The position numbers and the translations under genes were made by a program. From Setaria digitata (Eukaryota > Nematoda > Chromadorea > Rhabditida > Setariidae), in the NCBI GenBank assembly GCA_003640385.1, contig RCAB01000360.1:1-64000 (forward strand): a stretch of DNA of 64,000 nucleotides. The letters are read 5' to 3'. This document shows positions 56,406 through 64,000 of the stretch, one piece after another. The first letter of the stretch is position 1. The number at the start of each line of letters is the position of its first letter. The notes beneath the pieces are model-generated. The model had not been told where the DNA came from and did not search any database. It was given only the letters and a program-made list of their open reading frames with translations.

Positions 56406-56698
56406 TTAGCAGACGACAAATGAAAATATCTTCCACTACAATGATAATTTTTATTATCATTTTATCGCTGATACTGTTAATAATAACAGCAAATGATGGT
56501 AACGTATCATGATTTTTTTTTTTCTTTATCATTATATTTAAAATGTTACATTTGAATTATTTTATGAAACATTTAAATTCATTGCATTTCTATCTTCTTT
56601 TTTGGAATTTAAATATTTTCAAATTAACAATTAGTTTAATTTGTTTGTTGTTCTGTGACTTCGAATTTGAAATCATTTCAGAAATTCAACTTTTACAG

Positions 56699-59600
56699 GA
56701 ATAAACATATTCGATGAGACATATGCAAGCATTCAGATATCGAAGAATTATCAGAAACAACGTGCACTTCCATTTCCTTCACCTTCAATTATCGCTGTTA
56801 GTTTGATTCCCAGTCATTTCTGTCGCTTTCATTTCATTTCTCAAAAAGAAAATATTTTAATTGATTTAGCAATTTTGGTTCATTTAACTTTTGGTACAGA
56901 ATGCTTTGCAACTGCAAATACACAATTTAATAGATTTATTAAAAATTGGTATTTAAGCATTTCCTTTTTATTGGTGAATGACAAAACGGTTAACATTTAT
57001 AATTTACCGAATCTTGGATAATTATAATGAATTGGAAAAATTAGAAATAAAAGTAATATTTGTGGTACCATTTCCCAGTCTCATTTAGTCTATGAATATG
57101 ATAAAATGAATTCTTTTGAATCCCTTTCTTAATAACTAACTCTGTTCCAAAGATGTAAGAATTACTGGAAGGATCGCTAGAATCGTTTCTTGATCGGAAC
57201 AGTAGTTCATCCTTTTTTTTTCTTTTTTTTTGCAGGATGTTAATGAAAGTTTTCATTTATCATTGCGGCAAACGGAATATTCAAATGCCTTCAGCGTTAA
57301 TCCGGAAACTATCATCACTGGTCGGCAATTTGATATCATTATCGATGATACACACATTCTTAACAGTGCCGATAAAATAAAACTTCAGGTATGACAAATG
57401 AGAGGTGTGCTTAGTTTCGCATTATGAATTGAAATCTGATAAAAGAGAAGAGAACTTGTCAAAGAAAATCTACGACGTATCGCTTTTGGGCATTTCAAAA
57501 ATGATGCAAAGAGCTAAGTGAAATGAAATTAATTTCATCCTTCATTTAATCTCAATTACTGTCCAATTTATAACAGCAATGTTTACTATTAATGAATTAT
57601 AATAATTAATAACTGTTTATGTAAAAAAAAAAAAATCCGCTCCCAATTCACTAATAGCGAAATTTAGTTTGCGTTGCTTAAAATAGTTTAGAAATTGACA
57701 GGAATTAAGTTGACATGAACAGACAGTCCACAGAATGTTTTGAATTGTTCCAGTAGCTTTCAAAATGTTAATAAACATTTATCATTTGTAATCAATGTGA
57801 CAAACAATATTTTCCTTTTTTTTTTTACCGGATGACCTTGAGTCGATTTCTGATTCCCGTCCATTAACCTGTTGTTACCGGTTAAATTTTCAGTGATTCA
57901 CACTTCATCATCTCTTCTGATGCTGAAATAGACTTTACCTTTAATAAATCATTTATGATGTGGTATATTGTACACTACCGTAATAGTTAACATGTTCAGT
58001 TATCCTAGAAGTAACTTGAGAATGTGAAAACTTGAAAATTAAAATAACTGACTGCAGAAAAAGGGAAAGAAAAAAAGCTTATGCAGGAAGCAATTTACGG
58101 ACATCAGTCCTTCCAGTCTTATTTATTTATTTGCGAAAGCTAATACTAAATCTTTCTATTCCGTCCGTAACAACAATACGATAACGGTGATAACAATGAT
58201 ACGAAAGAAGTCATTTGTGGACGAGAAAATTTTCAAAAATTCATAAAAAATGAATTAAAACTTTTCTGACTAAAATTTCAGACTTTTTTTTTCGTTTTCA
58301 TTTGATTTTCTAAAACAAACATTACAGTAAACTAAATTTAGAAGCTGAAAAAATTCATTGTTTCTATGAATATCCATTCAGATGTGATTAAATCATACCA
58401 ATTCCATTTTCTTCACCTTTTCAACTCTCAATCTCTTCTGAATTCTTTTGTCTGTCGTCAAATTTTCACAAAATTTTTCGAATTTTATTTTATTTTCAAG
58501 AAAATATCACAGAATGCACTTTTCTCCTCTAAATTAACTCTTTCTTTGAAAAATGTAGGAACAAAGGAATGTGATGTTTGTTTTTTTGCATTAAAAATAT
58601 ATTATATCGATTTATTAGTTCCATCTATATAAGTGACGATTATTATTCAGTTTGGTTGATTTCGAATTAATTAATTAGGTAGAAGCAGAATCAACAAGCA
58701 CGTCACATCGAGGCATCTTCACGTTGGATATCAGTGTCGATAACATCCTTCATAAGCGTTTATTCGAAGCCGATGAGTATATCTTTCAGATGCCAACATA
58801 CTTTCGAACTTCCAAAGTTGGCACCCTTAAGGTTGATTGATTCTATTCATTATTACTAATTAAAATTAAGATAACAGCTGATTTGTTTTAACACAAACAC
58901 TATCATCAAATAAATCTATTGAGTTGCAGCTCATTGTATCATTAATTGGATTGGAATATTTCATGACCCAAAAATTTCCGGGCTAATTAGTTCATTCTGT
59001 TTCAGTTAGCTAATGGAGTATCAACAAAAAATATCAATTACATTATATATGGAAGTATGGCAAACTAGTAAGTTTTATTTGGAGAGTATGCAAATATCGA
59101 AAAAAAAAATTAAGAAATTGCTAATTTCGTTAATTTTCTAGCAGTTAGCGTTTGATAACAAAATGTAGGAGATATATAATACTTAATAAAAGAATTAATA
59201 ATAAAAGTGACGAATTTTACATGGGATAAATCAATTGATTCTGGATTTAGAGCTAGCATCTATATATAATATCTTATCAAATTACAATCATGCCCGAATT
59301 TCTGATATTTCTAGTTTCTCACTGGAGCCAAAAACTGATAACATCATTGAGCTGATAAGTTTGGAATGTCGACTGGAATGCTCTAAACTACCGCAGCAGT
59401 TTGCTCTTATAATTCGCGCCATAGTTGAAAATGACAGGAAGCCATATGATTTACCAATATCGATAAAACTTATCAACAGTGATAGCGGACGAGGACCACG
59501 TTTCAAGCAATCTGTGATTCCATTAAATATTAAGGAAAAATCACCGATGAATAATCCCTTGTTAATAGAAGTTGATAATCCGGATGGAGCTAATTTCACA

Positions 59601-62600
59601 TTTGTTCTCAATGATTATGAACCGATTTTTGAAATTAACGAAAAATTTGGCGTCCTCTCAATACGAGTAATTCTTTTCAATTCTTTCAGATTTTTTCTTC
59701 ATGTGAAATGAGTGAGTGAGTAGTTTAAAAAAAAAAAATTGATATTTGGATAAGTGAAGTAATGTTTAGTTTGGATATTAGAAATTCAATTTAATTAAAA
59801 TCAAAATACCAAAGAATGTTTTTGATACTTACTTGAAAACATCTCTCGCAATGGCGATTTCTTGTTCATTAATTGAATTTGAAAAGGAAATTTAAATTTG
59901 AAATTTCCAGAACAGTGAATTACTTACGGTTGATAATCTTGGTGAACGCTTCAATATGTCGCTGTCAATTTATGATGGAAAAAATGAAGCTGATACAGCA
60001 ACTGTTATGGTTACATTGAATCCAATCATTCATCATCAAACTATGGCTCCTAAATTTTCACATGTAATTTCTGATTTTGTTGCAGAAAAATGAATGAATT
60101 AATTGTACTTGAGATTAATGTGAAATAATGTAATCCAATTATTTACTGGCCAGCCAAATCATTTTCAGAATGTTTATGCATTCGCGGCAAGTCCAGGTGA
60201 GTCGTTTGTTGGCCAAGTATCAGCTCAAAGTTTAGATGGTGATGTAATGTATCGTATTGCTGAAGGAGGTGCTACATTGTTCGAAATTAATGCTACCGAT
60301 GGGAAGATTTATTATCATGGCCCACTTAGCAGAGATCCACGAAACTACGAGTTGAAGGTGTTCATTCCTTTGTTTTATTTGATGATTCGAGAAACATTCT
60401 AAGAGTTTCTGACGCAGTAGTCGAATTTGTCATTTCAGGTTGTGGCCATTGATGAAAGCTCACCACCGTATGTTGATATGGCTCTTGTTCATGTATTGAT
60501 TGCTGGCCTAGGTAGTTCACCGGCAAAATTCGACACAAAAGAGCCTGTTCTGGTTACTATTAACAAAATTAAGTTTAAATTTGTCTTGCAATAATTATCT
60601 ATGTGGCTATGCGTTTTGTGCTTCCTGTGTGATAATGATAATTATGCATTACTATGTGATATGATATTGCTACACTTCTGTGTGATAATGAGGTGCTTCT
60701 ATAATAGTCAGACAGTGGAAAAGAATTTTTCGGTTCGAATTATTAATTGTTCCGTTTAATTAATTTGATTTATTTTAAATTTTTTTCAGGATTTTACTTT
60801 TACACAAATTTGACAAAAGTTTTCACATCAAAGTTGAAAAATAATATAATATTAATTGTGATTTTTATGTTTTTATATAAGTGAAGAAAAAAGTTTTTAT
60901 TTTTATTTCCAAAACTTAATGAATCCTCTTCTTTTAGCAAGTGGCGCTGGAACAGTACTTCATCAATTCACTGCATTAGATGCTGATCCGAACGCAAAAG
61001 TAGTTTACTCGGTGGACTCTCTGAAAGCCTATGATGACCTTGGCAATATCCTTCCTCACTCATCTCAGTTATTTGAGCATTTTCGATTTCGAAAAAATGG
61101 CCTTAATGATGGAACACTGCAACTTGCCAAAAGTTTTAAAAATACTTCCGTAATGGCATTTTGGGCAAATATCAGTGCTAATGATATAAGCCATCCGGAT
61201 GAACCGGCTGATAAAGGTCGTTTTTTAATTATTAATTTTTAACTTAATGAGGAAAAAGAAAAAAAAAACGAGAGTCAAATTATTCTTGCTGTTTTGGAAC
61301 TTGAAAAGAAAAGGAAAACATAAAGTTTAATAATTTTAAACCAAACAAATATCAATTAAGCGTAAAATCTAAGGTTAAGCAAGAATATATAGCAAAAAAT
61401 TGATACCAAATACTATCATTCATTAATTTATTTTCCGTTAGTTTTTGCAAATTATTTCCTTGAATAATGATTTATTTTTATACCAGTGAAAAAGCTACTG
61501 TATTTCATAAGAAGAAAAATATCTAAAAAAAAAAATTCACTTATTCAATTTCAGCTGAATTACTGGTGCAGTTGGTTGTACCGGAAGAGCTTATATCAGA
61601 TTCTGATCTTGTAAAATTCGATCAGTTTCGATCAATTATTGAAATACCAGAAGAGTCAACTGTTGGTACTTATATCTACACTGTAAATGTGAAACCACTT
61701 CCAGCTAATTTAGCAGTAAATCATCGTGTTATGTATTCCTTATCAAAGGGACATCGTGGATTTGTTATAAATCCAACAACAGGTTATAATTTGCAAAGAA
61801 AAACTAATTAATTTATTATGGGATTAAACCGGATCAATTATTATTGCCTTTATACTACTAGATATATTTCTGTCATGTTCAGAAAAATAATTGCATTACA
61901 CCTGATTTGCAAAATCAGGCGCAATCTTATACTTCCTTGCTTATTTTACGATCAGTTCAGTTCATTGCAGGTGTGATAACAACAGCAACAAAGTTACGTC
62001 CCGACGTTAATTATAATATTACCATTACGGCCAGCGATCCAAACAGTCAAGTGACAAGTTCAACGTCAATTTTAGTCAAAGTTATGCCAATCAGGAAACA
62101 GCGTAGTCCAATATTCTCAAATGGCTTTTACACTTTCAACGTGACCGAAAATGCTCCTGCAGGTATTTCTGAGTTTTGGAAAAATTTAAATTCCACAAAT
62201 CGCCATCACGTTAGGAAAGCGTCGCCAAGTGATCGTTATGTGAGATGCGAAAAAGATTGATAATGGTGATAAGAATTAAGAGGGCAATATCTTTTGGTTG
62301 TTGTTTATCACTCTGAAGGACAGAAATATCGATTTAATACAAAATCGGAAGCTAATTTTGCCTTTTCCCATATAATAATGCAGAAATTCAAGATGTAACT
62401 GGCAATGACGAAAAAGCTCATTTTAAAATTGATAAAAACATTTTCCACTCACATATTCATCAATTAGTACAATGATCGTTAAGGAACTGTTCTGGGAACA
62501 CTGATCGATTCGGCAAATACTACTGCTGGAATTACATATGTACTGATCGGAAAGGAAAAAGATTATTTTACAATTGATAAAGAGGTCTCCTTTTTGATTA

Positions 62601-63727
62601 ATATGAAAAAACGGTTGTGACATTATGTTACCGCTGATTGATAGCTGAAAAGAGTAAAAATTATTTGAAACATTAGTAAATTTTAATGCTATTTGAGAAA
62701 GAACTGAGATCTTTGTATAATGTGAAGCATGCGAACTTAATGATAAAGTCGTGAAATACTAAGATAATGTGGCATTATTAAAATGACAGCAACAATTAAC
62801 TTTTATTAATTTTAAGGGCACGATTCGTACATTGTTACCGCTTGATCACGAACTCAAATCTGTCTTCCACTTGGTCGTAAATGTTTCATATGATAATGGA
62901 CCGTTTACGTCATTACCTGTATTATTATTATTATTGTTTTTGTTAATTTTGATTTTGTATTATTTATAATATATGATATTAGATGCTGTGAATTATAAAT
63001 GAATGAAACTGAAATTAGCAAATACTGATTTATTATATAGCAAAAACTGAGCAAATTTTTTTTTTTTTTTTTTTAAGTCAGAATTTTTTTTTTTCTCGCA
63101 AAATCATTATTTGATTAGTTGGTCCTTTTTAGCTTGCATATTACTTTTGTTGAATTATGCTAATGTGATTAACAAAGATGAAGCTTATTATTACCAGATA
63201 ACGATTAACGTTCTTGACGGAAATGATGTAGAGCCTAGGTTTCCAGAACGATCATATTCTGCGACAGTGATGGAAAATAGTCCGATAAATACATTTATAA
63301 TTAATGCCAAGGTATGCAATTGTTTCGTTTAATTAATTTATTAAATTAAAACGTGATTGTTTGTTTTATTTTAATTAGAGAGTAAGCTGATGTGATGAGA
63401 GTGAATCTAAGTTAATTGTAGTTAAATAAGTTTTCAATTAAAAGATCCTGTCTCTAGGCGATGGATAATGATTCAATCCTGGAATATTCGTTGATGATGA
63501 ACAGCGAATCATCCTCCTTATCATCACTGTTGCGTGTTGATAAGGAAGGTACCATTAGTAATGTGGAGCCATTACTGGGCCTAGAAGGAAGGTATCAATT
63601 CGCAATCATTGCTCGGGATGGCCAACACACCGGTGCATCTGCTACAATTTTTCTCACCATTTCGCCAACCTCAAAGTGTCAACCAACTTTTCCGGAAACT
63701 GTTCCAAATGTTATTTACGTTAATGAA
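56699..63727 (+). CDS. Cadherin-repeat protein, internal part
   Basis: Exons: 56699-56796, 57236-57388, 58679-58831, 59006-59067, 59251-59666, 59911-60063, 60169-60357, 60439-60570 (end uncertain), 60938-61216, 61555-61782, 61971-62162, 62484-62584, 62817-62918, 63198-63311 and 63458-63727. Cadherin signatures recur: LANGVSTKNINYIIYG, GRGPRFKQSVIPLNI, DGDVMYRIAEG, FEINATDGKIYYHG, YELKVVAIDESSPP, VLHQFTALDADPNAKVVYSV, YNITITASDPNSQV, FNVTENAPAG, YFTIDKEGTIRTLLPLDHE, INVLDGNDVEPRFPE and FAIIARDGQHTGAS. Several Asp/Asn calcium-binding positions are kept, others are divergent. Cadherins are surface proteins for calcium-dependent adhesion. No signal peptide, membrane segment or cytoplasmic tail is in the window, so both ends are missing and the subfamily (FAT, Dachsous or nematode-specific) cannot be named. 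Two joins do not keep phase: 59067 to 59251, and 60439-exon to 60938. Confidence 0.83.
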
Positions 63728-64000
63728 GTTTGTCTTTATCATTATTAGCATGACAATTTATGTTTAATTATTCTGTTGAAAAATGAAGACGATAGATTTC
63801 AGAGTATTATCTAAGGTGGTGAAGTAATACTCTCAGATATTTTAAATCTATCTAGGAAAGAAACTTTCATTTGTTTAGTCTGTCCTGATATTGAATTGAA
63901 ATGAGGAATTATTAACTAGAGAAATATTACAAAACAAAATACTCAACAAATGTAACCTGACAGTCTTGGAGATATCAGAAGTTCTTGCATTTAAGATTAT

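Larger units (their letters stand above)
40981..56698. other. Gene-poor region between MED13 and cadherin
   Basis: About 15.7 kb with no coding exon I can support beyond one weak candidate at 41491-41650. It presumably contains the MED13 promoter (minus) and any 5' exons of the cadherin gene (plus). It holds most of the window's microsatellites (separate entries) and two stretches less AT-rich than the rest, about 44.6-46.6 kb and 53.3-53.8 kb. The many open frames here are low-complexity (poly-Leu, Arg/Lys-rich, Thr/His repeats) and were not called. Confidence 0.5.

Noticed and set aside
62385..62470. Possible cadherin exon (GNDEKAHFKIDKN)
   Set aside because: Direct joining of 62162 to 62484 restores the repeat and the phase; including this stretch does not.

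Overview
This window is nuclear DNA from an AT-rich animal genome with many short exons. It is most likely a nematode, probably a spirurid or filarial type. The grounds are spliceosomal introns with TTTTCAG-like acceptors, AG acceptors 1-25 nt before the start codons of three genes (as expected for spliced-leader trans-splicing), abundant A/T homopolymers, and the proteins encoded. There is no bacterial, plasmid, phage or CRISPR content. Gene models were built by hand from splice sites, reading-frame phase and remembered family similarity; no search was run.

Layout from left to right. (1) 1-10,993, minus strand: the N-terminal quarter of an SZT2 homologue (KICSTOR subunit, nutrient sensing upstream of mTORC1). 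Nineteen exons join in frame and the rest lies beyond the left edge. (2) 11.0-13.0 kb: divergent intergenic region. (3) 13,024-17,571, plus strand: a complete 11-exon GH31 glycosidase of the MYORG type, with one splice acceptor that reads TTTTCAT instead of TTTTCAG. (4) 17.8-18.4 kb, minus strand: a TRAF/MATH-like fragment with no visible MATH core. (5) 19,276-19,678: an uninterrupted 403-nt poly(A) run. (6) 21,105-40,975, minus strand: a complete 46-exon MED13 gene (about 2,530 aa), the CDK8-module subunit of Mediator. (7) 41-56.7 kb: a gene-poor region with microsatellites, a GC-richer stretch at about 44.6-46.6 kb, a 1-N assembly gap inside a 66-bp duplication, and ACGTG- and AGGTCA-containing repeats. 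(8) 56,699 to beyond 63,727, plus strand: the middle of a cadherin-repeat protein, open at both ends.

The genes do not form an operon or pathway. SZT2 and the glycosidase are divergent, the glycosidase and the TRAF-like fragment are convergent, MED13 and the TRAF-like fragment are co-directional, and MED13 and the cadherin diverge from the 15-kb gene-poor region. I found no convincing new biological system. The items most worth checking are the 403-nt A tract, the non-AG acceptor in the glycosidase gene, the TRAF-like remnant, and the phase breaks in the cadherin gene.
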